Shown here: positions 1 to 5,368 of the stretch, one piece after another
How positions within the stretch are numbered: position 1 is the first letter of the stretch
Layout of the letters: each line of letters opens with the position of its first letter
NCBI GenBank assembly: GCA_934444895.1
Contig: CAKSDA010000097.1
Location: 1 to 5,730 of the forward strand
Length of the DNA: 5,730 bases
From: an uncultured Eubacteriales bacterium
Lineage (GTDB): Bacteria > Bacillota > Clostridia > Oscillospirales > Acutalibacteraceae
Direction: 5' to 3'
Notes under the pieces: model-generated
The model's database searches: none
Told to the model about the DNA's origin: nothing
Seen by the model: only the letters and a program-made list of their open reading frames with translations
Translations under genes and position numbers: made by a program

Positions 1-72
1 TGTGCAAAAGGAGCTTCTGCCCGCCAGCTGATATTCAGAGCCTGTATTTATCATAACATAGATCTTCCGCAT
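1..72 (-). CDS. possible 5' end of a gene running off the left edge
   Basis: From the ATG at 70-72 the minus strand stays open for 24 codons to the window edge, reading MRKIYVMINTGSEYQLAGRS and a few more residues. An AGGGGA ribosome-binding site (81-86 on the plus strand) lies 8 bases upstream, which is the main support. The gene would follow the terminator hairpin at 112-138, so it is probably a separate unit from the 159-residue gene. I do not recognise the peptide, and 24 codons are too few to assign a family. A competing open frame on the plus strand (1-222) lacks a visible start and runs through the hairpin, so I prefer the minus-strand reading. Confidence 0.4.
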   Translation of the reverse strand, partial: MRKIYVMINTGSEYQLAGRSSFCT

Positions 73-111
73 ATTCGTATTCCCCTAAATATTTATTCCC
101 GACATACACAC

Positions 112-138
112 AAAAGCAACCGCCGCTTAGACGGTTGC
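112..138 (-). terminator. hairpin terminator downstream of the 159-residue gene
   Basis: On the minus strand GCAACCG and CGGTTGC form a 7-bp stem that can extend to 9 bp with one G-T wobble and a 5-base loop. It is followed by TTTTG. It sits about 70 bases past the stop codon of the minus-strand gene ending at 211. The T run is short, so termination may be partial. Confidence 0.6.
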
Positions 139-210
139 ATAAACAAATTGCTATTATTTCAACAGAAAGAATTATATCATATGAACCCGTCATTTTCAAC
201 CTTAATTATA

Positions 211-690
211 TCAGGAGGGTAAATAATTCTTGCAATATTTTTCGGTTCTGTTTTTAAAATCCGTTTCACATGAGATAATATACTCTGACGGATCGCCCAA
301 CATTATAATCATACCGAATTTATCTAAAATACATATTCCTGCCGTTTCGCATATTTCATCATAAATTTTTTCTATCGCTTTTTTCTTATGCTGCCGTTTT
401 GAATCAAGGCAGCAGTATTCACTCGACAGCACTACTGCCCCGCTGCCGTACACTTCTACCGATTTTAATTTGTCTTCGGTATAGATAAATTTAATACTTC
501 CTGTGTATTCCGAAAATCCGCTCTGCTCACCTGTATCACTTTTTAGAAGTCGGTTCGGCAGCTCTGTTTTTGTAAACGAAAGCAGAGTATGCACTTCTTC
601 ATATGTACTGTTAAACTTGATTCTTATATTATTTATTTCAAACCATTTATACGGGAACAGACAAATTTCCCCGCCGCTTATATTCTTCAT
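211..690 (-). CDS. hypothetical protein, 159 residues
   Basis: I do not recognise this family. The product is a soluble-looking 159-residue protein with no signal peptide or membrane segment. Its N-terminal half is beta-rich (IRIKF near residue 23, IKFIY near 67, VEVYGSGAVVLS near 79-90). A basic patch (KRQHKKK, near 98-104) follows, and then an alpha/beta C-terminal part. Five scattered cysteines show no clear metal motif. The ATG at 690 has a GGAGG site at 702-706, 11 bases upstream, and a good sigma-A promoter at 739-767. It is transcribed divergently from the small XRE gene, with overlapping promoters, so that regulator may control it. Size and fold pattern would suit a small immunity-like or binding protein, but nothing seen establishes this. 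Confidence 0.8.
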   Translation of the reverse strand: MKNISGGEICLFPYKWFEINNIRIKFNSTYEEVHTLLSFTKTELPNRLLKSDTGEQSGFSEYTGSIKFIYTEDKLKSVEVYGSGAVVLSSEYCCLDSKRQHKKKAIEKIYDEICETAGICILDKFGMIIMLGDPSEYIISCETDFKNRTEKYCKNYLPS

Positions 691-726
691 ACCTACAAAT
701 GCCTCCGGATATAATAATACAGTTCG

Positions 727-755
727 TTACCATATTATATTTTATATAGTATAAT
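727..755 (+). promoter_or_regulatory. promoter of the small XRE gene
   Basis: TTACCA (727-732), a 17-base spacer and a perfect TATAAT (750-755) read toward the XRE gene. Start would be near 762, leaving a leader of about 77 bases. It overlaps the minus-strand promoter almost completely, so RNA polymerase should not occupy both at once. Confidence 0.6.
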
Positions 756-767
756 TCTATATGTCAA
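739..767 (-). promoter_or_regulatory. sigma-A promoter of the 159-residue gene
   Basis: On the minus strand there is a perfect -35 TTGACA (762-767), a 17-base spacer and a -10 TAAAAT (739-744). The predicted transcript start is near 732, giving a leader of about 40 bases before the ATG at 690. Confidence 0.7.
744..762. promoter_or_regulatory. inverted repeat, candidate operator shared by both divergent promoters
   Basis: ATATAG (744-749) and CTATAT (757-762) form a perfect 6+6 inverted repeat around TATAATT. It overlaps the plus-strand -10 box and lies in the spacer of the minus-strand promoter. A dimeric XRE protein bound here could block both genes. The region is AT-rich, so chance is a real alternative. 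Confidence 0.4.
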
Positions 768-838
768 TATAAATGTATATTTATTTTCTGTATTTTTTAA
801 ATATGTATAGAGTACAATTATATACGGTGATGTATACT

Positions 839-1147
839 ATGTATGAAGAAATGTTTAAAAAAAGACTTATAGAATTAAGACAGCAAAAGAATGTATCCGC
901 CCGTGATATGAGTTTAAGCTTAGGGCAATCGGAATCGTATATCAATAAAATTGAGACTACCGACGCTCTGCCATCTATGACCGTTTTCTTTTATATCTGC
1001 GAATACTTTAACATTGAACCCGCAGAGTTTTTTAACGTATCAATTAAAGCGCCCAATTGCCTTAATGAAACAATAGAAAATCTCAAAGGCTTAGATTCGG
1101 AGCAGCTTAAGCACATAAACGCTATTGTTCGGGATATGAAAAGATAA
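839..1147 (+). CDS. small XRE-family HTH transcriptional regulator
   Basis: This 102-residue protein is a single helix-turn-helix of the Cro/C1 (XRE) type, about residues 5-66. Key stretches are LRQQKNVSARDMSLSLGQ, SESYINKIE (recognition helix region) and PSMTVFFYICEYFNI, followed by a short acidic helical tail ending IVRDMKR. This form is common in clostridia and probably binds DNA as a dimer. The frame opens at an upstream ATG (773), but I chose the ATG at 839 because GGTGA (826-830) precedes it by 8 bases and the alignable HTH begins just after it. It is divergent from the 159-residue gene and convergent with the sigma factor gene, with a hairpin terminator after it. Likely role: autoregulation and control of the divergent neighbour. 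A decayed second copy lies at 3117-3185. Confidence 0.9.
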   Translation: MYEEMFKKRLIELRQQKNVSARDMSLSLGQSESYINKIETTDALPSMTVFFYICEYFNIEPAEFFNVSIKAPNCLNETIENLKGLDSEQLKHINAIVRDMKR

Positions 1148-1286
1148 AAATACCTCTATCTGTAATTTTGAATCATGAAACTGTTTTAAAACATAATTTA
1201 GTTATATAAAAATTAGCGGCAGGAAGTAGTTTCCCGCCGCATTTTGTTGCGAAATTTTTGGTTCTAAAATAATAATGCTTTCTATA
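896..1286 (+). repeat. long direct repeat, copy 1 (XRE gene part plus terminator region)
   Basis: Two blocks match the segment 3117-3327. Block one is 897-940, XRE codons 20-34, about 77% identical with nearly all differences being transitions. Block two is 1124-1286, the last seven XRE codons, the terminator and its right flank, about 88% by eye with three single-base gaps. The 183 bases between them (941-1123) are missing from the other copy. The two copies bracket the sigma factor gene. Confidence 0.85.
1208..1244. terminator. bidirectional terminator between convergent genes
   Basis: A 25-base hairpin at 1216-1240 has arms GCGGCAGGAA and TTCCCGCCGC, pairing over 10 positions with one internal A-C mismatch, and loop GTAGT. 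On the plus strand ATTTTG follows. On the minus strand TAATTTTT follows, so the stronger T run serves the sigma gene. The identical stem occurs at 3256-3280 with a different loop. Confidence 0.75.
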
Positions 1287-1308
1287 AGGAAGAAGATTGA
1301 TGAAAATT

Positions 1309-2970
1309 TTATTTACTGATTGTTATTACAGTCATAAGCGTCTTTTTTTGCTCTTCTGTCGGTAATTTCAGTTTTCCGTTTTCCGTTAAGTGCTTTAATA
1401 CATGCAGAATAAACCACGGGTCTGCAAAAAAAATGTGCTGCAAACCGTAAAGTCTGGCTTTATGCAGATGAGGCGGCGTTTTGGCAAGAACAGCACTGAT
1501 AAATTTATCCCTAAGCCGACACATTTCTTCCCAATGCTTTTCTTTAATTCTTTCGCCCACCGTAAACAAAGCCCCCGCTATATCCCGGTTTTCAAGAATA
1601 ACATCCTGCGGAACAATTTTTGTATCGCCGTTTTTATTAAGCACGGAAATATATCCCCGTTCTGCGAGCCGTGCATATTCGGCGGCAGATAACTCGGTAT
1701 CGTTCAGCCAGCGTTTTAAGAGCATTAAATCTTGTGTTGAATTTGACGGATAATCTTCGCCTATCCTCTTTTCAGACCATTCGCTGTCGCATTGCCAAAG
1801 CGTCAGATTTTCATAGCTGTTCCAACAACAACCGCAAAACTCACTCATACTGTCGGCGTATTTGGGTTTCGGAGCATTAGGATGAAACACATCGGCAGAG
1901 CAAATATTATGTCCGCCGTCGGGTCTGATTGTTGCCGCTTCCTCAAAAGAAACATTTTCCTTATACAAATGCTCTCCGCTGTTTGCTATAATATACGGAA
2001 TCAGCGACCAAAGCAAAAAGTTTTCATCCTTCGGGGTATCGGCTGTCATCGAAATATTACCGTATTTTCCGCCCATAATGCGGTCGTCCTTTAACAGCTC
2101 GCTGCCGCATAAGGTGTCGAACAGCTCATCGGCAAATAATGCGGTTGCTTTCCCGTACATTTCATCGTGGAGCCTAATAATTTCCTCATCCGCTTCATCT
2201 ATGATAATGTTAGAAATGAATTTGTCGCCTTTTTTCAAAAGAAAACCGTATTCATAAAGAAATTCCGCTTCACTTTCGACGTATACGGGTGATACACCGA
2301 GTTCATCGGCTATTTCATTTACCGATTTGTAGCTGTTTCTTACAGAATAAGCTATGTTTTGCGATAATGCGCTGCGAAAGAAGTTGGCATTGTTCCCCTT
2401 CGTCCCGGCAGAGCCGTTGCAGCAGATTCTTGTGAGTCTAATGGGATTAAATTTACGTTCCCCATAATTACGCGTCATATTTACCCCTCTTTTCAATTCC
2501 TTCTTGGCTTCAAACAAATGCCACTTAACCGTGCCGATAGGAATATTCAGTTCGCTTGCAATATCCGCCTGTTTTCGTTTTTCAAAATAATAGGCTATTA
2601 CAATGTGCCGCTGCAGCTTTGTAAGGTAAGCGATTTCCGACTGTAAGCGGGAAATTACAATTTCGGATTCATCCGCACTTTGCAAATCATCCGTAACAGA
2701 CAGCCGCTCAGAAACATCGTCAATTGAGACAGTCGCTGTGCTTTTTGCAGTGTCGCGGTAATAATTGCTGAGAGCATTATGCGCTATCGTCCAGATGTAT
2801 TTACCTACATCCCCTACATCGTCTTTTGTAAGCAGTGCTCTAAACGCTTTGGCGGCAATTTCCTGTGACAAATCTTCCGCGTCATGAATACTGTGGCAGC
2901 GCTTGAGCGCAAATCCGAAAACAGGCTTTAAATATTCGGTTATGATTTTTTCGGCATCGGTTCCGTTCAT
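1309..2970 (-). CDS. ECF-type sigma-70 factor with long C-terminal extension
   Basis: The product is a 553-residue protein whose first ~165 residues are a group IV (ECF) sigma factor. Region sigma2 (about 5-75) includes DAEDLSQEI and YIWTIAHNALSNYYRD. Region sigma4 (about 105-162) includes LTKLQRHIVIAYYFE and an HTH, ADIASELNIPIGTVKWH. A winged-helix-like segment follows at about 195-255 (VNEIADELGVSPVYVE). The remaining ~300 residues are not recognised. They carry His354, Cys357, the cluster FCGCC (Cys379, 381, 382) and Cys394, a possible metal or redox site. Ordinary ECF factors are about 160-200 residues, and no anti-sigma gene is visible, so the extension probably regulates the factor in cis. 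From memory, similar extended ECF factors occur in gut clostridia. I chose the ATG at 2970, not the in-frame TTG at 2997, because AAAGGA lies 8 bases before the ATG. An ECF-like promoter precedes it. Confidence 0.9.
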   Translation of the reverse strand: MNGTDAEKIITEYLKPVFGFALKRCHSIHDAEDLSQEIAAKAFRALLTKDDVGDVGKYIWTIAHNALSNYYRDTAKSTATVSIDDVSERLSVTDDLQSADESEIVISRLQSEIAYLTKLQRHIVIAYYFEKRKQADIASELNIPIGTVKWHLFEAKKELKRGVNMTRNYGERKFNPIRLTRICCNGSAGTKGNNANFFRSALSQNIAYSVRNSYKSVNEIADELGVSPVYVESEAEFLYEYGFLLKKGDKFISNIIIDEADEEIIRLHDEMYGKATALFADELFDTLCGSELLKDDRIMGGKYGNISMTADTPKDENFLLWSLIPYIIANSGEHLYKENVSFEEAATIRPDGGHNICSADVFHPNAPKPKYADSMSEFCGCCWNSYENLTLWQCDSEWSEKRIGEDYPSNSTQDLMLLKRWLNDTELSAAEYARLAERGYISVLNKNGDTKIVPQDVILENRDIAGALFTVGERIKEKHWEEMCRLRDKFISAVLAKTPPHLHKARLYGLQHIFFADPWFILHVLKHLTENGKLKLPTEEQKKTLMTVITISK

Positions 2971-2978
2971 TTGTTTCG

Positions 2979-2984
2979 TCCTTT
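2979..2984 (-). promoter_or_regulatory. ribosome-binding site deciding the sigma gene start
   Basis: AAAGGA on the minus strand stands 8 bases before the ATG at 2970. The in-frame TTG at 2995-2997 lies upstream of this site. Two overlapping 10-base palindromes, GAAAGCTTTC (2986-2995) and CTTTCGAAAG (2981-2990), run into it. Confidence 0.75.
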
Positions 2985-3000
2985 CGAAAGCTTTCAATTA

Positions 3001-3028
3001 TATAGACACGGAAGTTTGAAAAGGTTGG
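3001..3028 (-). promoter_or_regulatory. ECF-like promoter of the sigma factor gene
   Basis: The minus strand reads TTTCCAACC, then 16 bases between AAC (3024-3026) and GTC (3005-3007), then TATA. AAC-N16-CGT/GTC is the usual layout of ECF promoters such as those of Bacillus sigma-W and sigma-X. Predicted start near 2997 gives a leader of about 27 bases. A TATAAT (2997-3002) with no good -35 overlaps the site and is the alternative. Confidence 0.5.
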
Positions 3029-3058
3029 AAATCTTTTATAATTTATTGACTATAATGA

Positions 3059-3120
3059 GTATAACATATCAGTTTACCGTTATGCAACCGTTGGTTGAAA
3101 GGATAAGTTTTAAAATGCCG
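3059..3120. repeat. shared upstream element, copy A
   Basis: The segment beginning GTATAACATA aligns with 5414-5476. The first 31 bases match except for a few substitutions (GTATAACATA, GTTTACC and TATGCAACC are shared), and the right end shares a GTTTTA-like stretch and AAATGCCG. On the minus strand it reads toward the sigma gene, with TTGCAT and TATACT spaced 18 bases apart, so it may hold a promoter. It lies 90-150 bases upstream of that gene's start. Confidence 0.6.
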
Positions 3121-3185
3121 CCCACGATATGAACTTAAGTTCAGGGTAATCTGAATCATACATTGTTCGTGATATGAAAAGATAA
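3117..3185 (+). pseudogene. remnant of a second small XRE gene
   Basis: The reading frame matches codons 20-34 of the XRE gene at 839-1147 and then jumps in frame to codons 96-102 (IVRDMKR and stop). Sixty-one codons (183 bases) are missing. The codon matching Gln30 (CAA) is TAA here (3147-3149). Nothing like codons 1-19 precedes it. Instead the sequence upstream belongs to the shared element ending at 3120. With most of the HTH lost and a stop in the middle it cannot make a functional regulator. Confidence 0.85.
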
Positions 3186-3246
3186 AAATATCTTTATCTG
3201 TAATTCCAAATTCCCGAAACTGTTTTAAAATATAATTTAGTTATAT

Positions 3247-3280
3247 AAAAAATTAGCGGCAGGAAATTACTTCCCGCCGC
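3247..3280 (-). terminator. terminator of the cysteine-rich XRE gene
   Basis: Hairpin 3256-3280 has arms GCGGCAGGAA and TTCCCGCCGC with loop ATTAC. On the minus strand it is followed by TAATTTTTT, a good T run. It lies about 90 bases past the stop at 3368 and is the duplicate of the hairpin at 1216-1240. Confidence 0.75.
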
Positions 3281-3367
3281 GCTTTGTTGCGAAATTTTTC
3301 GGTTTAAAAATAATAATGCTTTATATAGTCGGAATTTTTTAAGATTGGTTAGGTATAATATTGCATT

Positions 3368-4063
3368 TTATTTATAAATAATATCGCCTTGGCATTCCAC
3401 GTTGCCCTTAATTTCCCGGCATTCGACCCTGCCGCCGCAGTCCGCATCGCCTTCAATGTTTTTTCTGCAAGTCACATTATTCCCACAGCTGACATTGCCG
3501 GAAATATTATTGCCACAAGCCACATTGTTTCCGCAATTAACTTCACCGTTTATATCTCCGCCGGCGGAAATATTGCCGCGACATTCTTTGACATCGCCGT
3601 TGATGTCGTTGCATTCAATGTTTCCTTGGCACACAACATCACCGTTAATGCTTGCGTCACAGTTTATATTGCCCATGACTTCGACCTTAAAATATTGCCG
3701 GGTCTTTTCGTTGCATTCCTTTGGAAATGATATGTTGATCCATCCGTTTTTGTCGGTAGACTCTAAAATTTTCTTTCCCAAGGTTCTGAAAATCCGAATG
3801 GTATTATCGTCGTTCCAAGGGAGCTCGGCGCAAAGGTCATAGTGGATCTCTTTTTCATTTTTGCGCCCGAACAGCTCATCAATGCTGATTTCAAAAACAT
3901 CGGCAAGCGCCGGTATTAACCCAATATCGGGACAGCATTGCGCCGACTCCCATTTGGATACCGATTGATTGGTTACGCCTAATTTCTTCGCAAGTTCCTC
4001 CTGCGTTAAGCCTTGCTTTTTTCTGTAAAACGAAATGGTATCATAAAGCTTTAAGCTTTCCAT
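3368..4063 (-). CDS. XRE regulator with cysteine-rich beta-solenoid-like repeats
   Basis: The product has 231 residues. Residues 5-66 are a Cro/C1-type HTH (LTQEELAKKLGV, NQSVSKWES, then PDIGLIPALADVFEISIDEL). A linker domain (about 72-128) contains LPWNDDNTIR. Residues 129-231 are about six tandem 16-residue repeats of the style CGNNVxCxxNIxGxV. They hold 11 cysteines in two columns: 145, 161, 177, 193, 209 and 135, 151, 183, 199, 215, with Cys224 shifted by one. Glycine and alternating hydrophobic residues suggest a beta-solenoid resembling bactofilins, with cysteines stacked coil on coil. It probably acts in the cytoplasm as a one-component sensor; metal binding or thiol redox is my inference. 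The start is supported by AGGAGG 8 bases upstream and a strong promoter. I recall related HTH-repeat proteins in clostridia but know of no defined function. Confidence 0.9.
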   Translation of the reverse strand: MESLKLYDTISFYRKKQGLTQEELAKKLGVTNQSVSKWESAQCCPDIGLIPALADVFEISIDELFGRKNEKEIHYDLCAELPWNDDNTIRIFRTLGKKILESTDKNGWINISFPKECNEKTRQYFKVEVMGNINCDASINGDVVCQGNIECNDINGDVKECRGNISAGGDINGEVNCGNNVACGNNISGNVSCGNNVTCRKNIEGDADCGGRVECREIKGNVECQGDIIYK

Positions 4064-4071
4064 ATTTTCGC

Positions 4072-4077
4072 CCTCCT
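4072..4077 (-). promoter_or_regulatory. strong ribosome-binding site of the cysteine-rich XRE gene
   Basis: A full AGGAGG on the minus strand lies 8 bases before the ATG at 4063 and fixes this start. Confidence 0.8.
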
Positions 4078-4090
4078 AAAAATTCTATAT

Positions 4091-4100
4091 TGTAGCTACA
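4091..4100. promoter_or_regulatory. perfect palindrome TGTAGCTACA, candidate operator
   Basis: This 10-base perfect palindrome lies 5 bases downstream of the -10 box, across the predicted transcript start (near 4099). That is where a repressor would block initiation. Autoregulation by the XRE protein it precedes is the simplest guess. Confidence 0.45.
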
Positions 4101-4105
4101 CTTAT

Positions 4106-4134
4106 ATTTTAAATGCCGATTTTAGCTTTATCAA
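4106..4134 (-). promoter_or_regulatory. sigma-A promoter of the cysteine-rich XRE gene
   Basis: On the minus strand TTGATA (4129-4134), a 17-base spacer and TAAAAT (4106-4111) match the vegetative consensus well. The leader would be about 36 bases. Confidence 0.7.
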
Positions 4135-4145
4135 TAACGCAGATA

Positions 4146-4170
4146 TTGGATTTTTCCAACCTGATGTTGG
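4146..4170. other. mutually exclusive small hairpins
   Basis: TTGGA (4146-4150) pairs with TCCAA (4155-4159), and CCAAC (4156-4160) pairs with GTTGG (4166-4170). The middle arm is shared, so only one can form. The site lies between the TPR-XRE gene's stop and the next promoter, so it is in the tail of one transcript. No T run follows on either strand. Confidence 0.3.
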
Positions 4171-4188
4171 GAAGATACTTATTTTGCT

Positions 4189-4212
4189 GCCGCCTGCTTT
4201 TTAGCAGACGGC
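4189..4212 (-). other. hairpin after the TPR-XRE gene, possible 3' end structure
   Basis: GCCG-C-CTGCT pairs with AGCAG-A-CGGC around a TTTT loop, a 9-bp stem with one mismatch. It starts 13 bases past the stop codon at 4226, where a terminator is expected. On the minus strand A-rich rather than T-rich sequence follows, so it is not a standard intrinsic terminator. It may instead protect the 3' end. Confidence 0.4.
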
Positions 4213-4225
4213 TGATTATGGAAAT

Positions 4226-5344
4226 TTAATTGTAAGTTTTATCGTCTTTTATTTCTCTTAATGCTTTTTCAACTTTTTCGCGAAGTTTTGGGAAACGCTC
4301 GTCATTTATTACAGATTCAAAATAATTTTTATAATTGTGTCCCATTTTTGCATACCAATCTTCAAACTCCGTTATTGTTGAATTTGCGTGCAAATTATTT
4401 TTGCTGAAAATAAGCATATCGAAGATAGGTGATTTGTAGGAGTATTTTCCGATTTTCAATATTTTTTCAAACTCTATATAACATCTGATAACCTCATCAA
4501 TGCTCTCGTATGCTTTGTCAACATCACCTATTGAAGAATATGCCATAGCAAGACCGTTATGAGCACCCGCAGATTTAAGTAAAAAGAAGCCCTCATTTCC
4601 AATGCTTTTTATAAGAACTATTGCTCTGTTATATATATCAATAGCATTTGAAAACTCTTTTCTTCCAAGTGAAAGTCCGCCAAGCCATAAGATATGATTT
4701 ATCATCACTTCAAAATTGCAAAACACACATTCCTGTTGCTTTTCTTTTCGTTTATCCATTGGCATAAGTATATTGGAGAGAACCTCCTGTCTATTCACAA
4801 CCGTATTCGGCAAACGGTTTGCCGTTTCTATTGCCTTATTCTGAATTTCGAGATAGTTATATGAATATGCCAGTTTTTCCAAAACATCAATTCGTTCTTC
4901 TTCATTTGTACTATCTTGTAAAACCAACTCAGATTTAGCAATTATTTCTTCCAAAAGCTCTTTTTTGCCGTTAGCGCAAAACGAACCGAAAAGAAATCCG
5001 ATAAGCAACGATAATAGTTTGGAATTATTTGGATAGATAGTCAATCCTTCTTTTACTGTTTCTATACCTTTTTCCATTTCGCCGGTATGCGAACAGTCTA
5101 TTGCTGTTTTATAGTATTCATTTAATTTTTCTTGATTTTCATCGGCTTTGATTCCTAATAAACAGTCTGCCGTCACGCCGAAAAAATTTGCCAAAGCGGG
5201 AATAAGCGTTATATCAGGCAAGGCAAGACCGTTTTCCCACTTAGAAACGGCTTGATAGGAAATATTCAAATAATCAGCCAACTTTTCCTGGGTTACATCC
5301 TGAGATTTACGCAGTTCCTTTATTTTTTCGCCAATCTTTAACAT
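4226..5344 (-). CDS. XRE regulator with TPR-like C-terminal domain
   Basis: The product has 372 residues. Residues 3-63 are a Cro/C1 HTH (DVTQEKLADYLNIS, YQAVSKWENG, PDITLIPALANFFGVTADCL). The remaining ~300 residues are helical with TPR-like pairs: YYKTAIDCSHTGEMEKGI near 77, AYSYNYLEIQNKAIETA near 156, RKEFSNAIDIYNRAI near 230, and GLAMAYSSIGDVDKAYESI near 265. A CxxC (ECVFC) lies near 206. The layout recalls RRNPP regulators such as Rgg and PlcR, whose TPR domains bind peptides, but no peptide gene is visible and that ligand class is only an analogy. The frame opens at a GTG (5353), but GGAG (5353-5356) lies 8 bases before the ATG at 5344 and overlaps that GTG, so the ATG is preferred. It has its own promoter and a palindrome over the likely transcript start. 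Confidence 0.9.
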   Translation of the reverse strand: MLKIGEKIKELRKSQDVTQEKLADYLNISYQAVSKWENGLALPDITLIPALANFFGVTADCLLGIKADENQEKLNEYYKTAIDCSHTGEMEKGIETVKEGLTIYPNNSKLLSLLIGFLFGSFCANGKKELLEEIIAKSELVLQDSTNEEERIDVLEKLAYSYNYLEIQNKAIETANRLPNTVVNRQEVLSNILMPMDKRKEKQQECVFCNFEVMINHILWLGGLSLGRKEFSNAIDIYNRAIVLIKSIGNEGFFLLKSAGAHNGLAMAYSSIGDVDKAYESIDEVIRCYIEFEKILKIGKYSYKSPIFDMLIFSKNNLHANSTITEFEDWYAKMGHNYKNYFESVINDERFPKLREKVEKALREIKDDKTYN

Positions 5345-5368
5345 AGCATTCACTCCAAATATTTACTC

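Larger units (their letters stand above)
3117..3327 (+). repeat. long direct repeat, copy 2
   Basis: This is the partner of 896-1286: the XRE fragment, the terminator hairpin and the right flank ending in AATAATAATGCTTTATATA. It explains most of the 370-base gene-free stretch between the sigma gene and the cysteine-rich XRE gene. Apart from this repeat, the shared element before it and the sigma promoter, I see nothing else in that spacer. Confidence 0.85.

Noticed and set aside
1..222. Plus-strand frame open from the left edge to 222
   Set aside because: It crosses the terminator hairpin and the 3' end of the 159-residue gene, and its translation is not protein-like.
503..754. Plus-strand open frame of 83 codons
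   Set aside because: Antisense to the 159-residue gene and running through both divergent promoters; no ribosome-binding site.
773..838. Upstream ATG codons at 773, 803 and 830 for the small XRE gene
   Set aside because: None has a convincing ribosome-binding site, and the added residues are hydrophobic AT-rich read-through not seen in this family.
1402..2094. Several overlapping plus-strand open frames
   Set aside because: They lie wholly antisense to the sigma factor gene, lack ribosome-binding sites, and their translations resemble no protein family.
2995..2997. TTG start for a 562-residue sigma factor
   Set aside because: It lies upstream of the AAAGGA site and overlaps the predicted transcript start; the ATG at 2970 is correctly spaced.
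3046..3056. TTGACTATAAT as a plus-strand promoter for the XRE remnant
   Set aside because: The -35-like and -10-like parts abut with no spacer; the nearest other -35 candidate (TTGGAA, 3025-3030) is 20 bases from the -10.
3117..3327. Direct repeats as CRISPR or transposon ends
   Set aside because: Only two diverged copies exist, with gene content inside them, no spacer array, no terminal inverted repeats and no transposase.
3389..3842. Two plus-strand open frames of 113 and 146 codons
   Set aside because: They are by-products of the 48-base periodicity of the repeat-coding region on the other strand, which keeps stop codons out of all frames.
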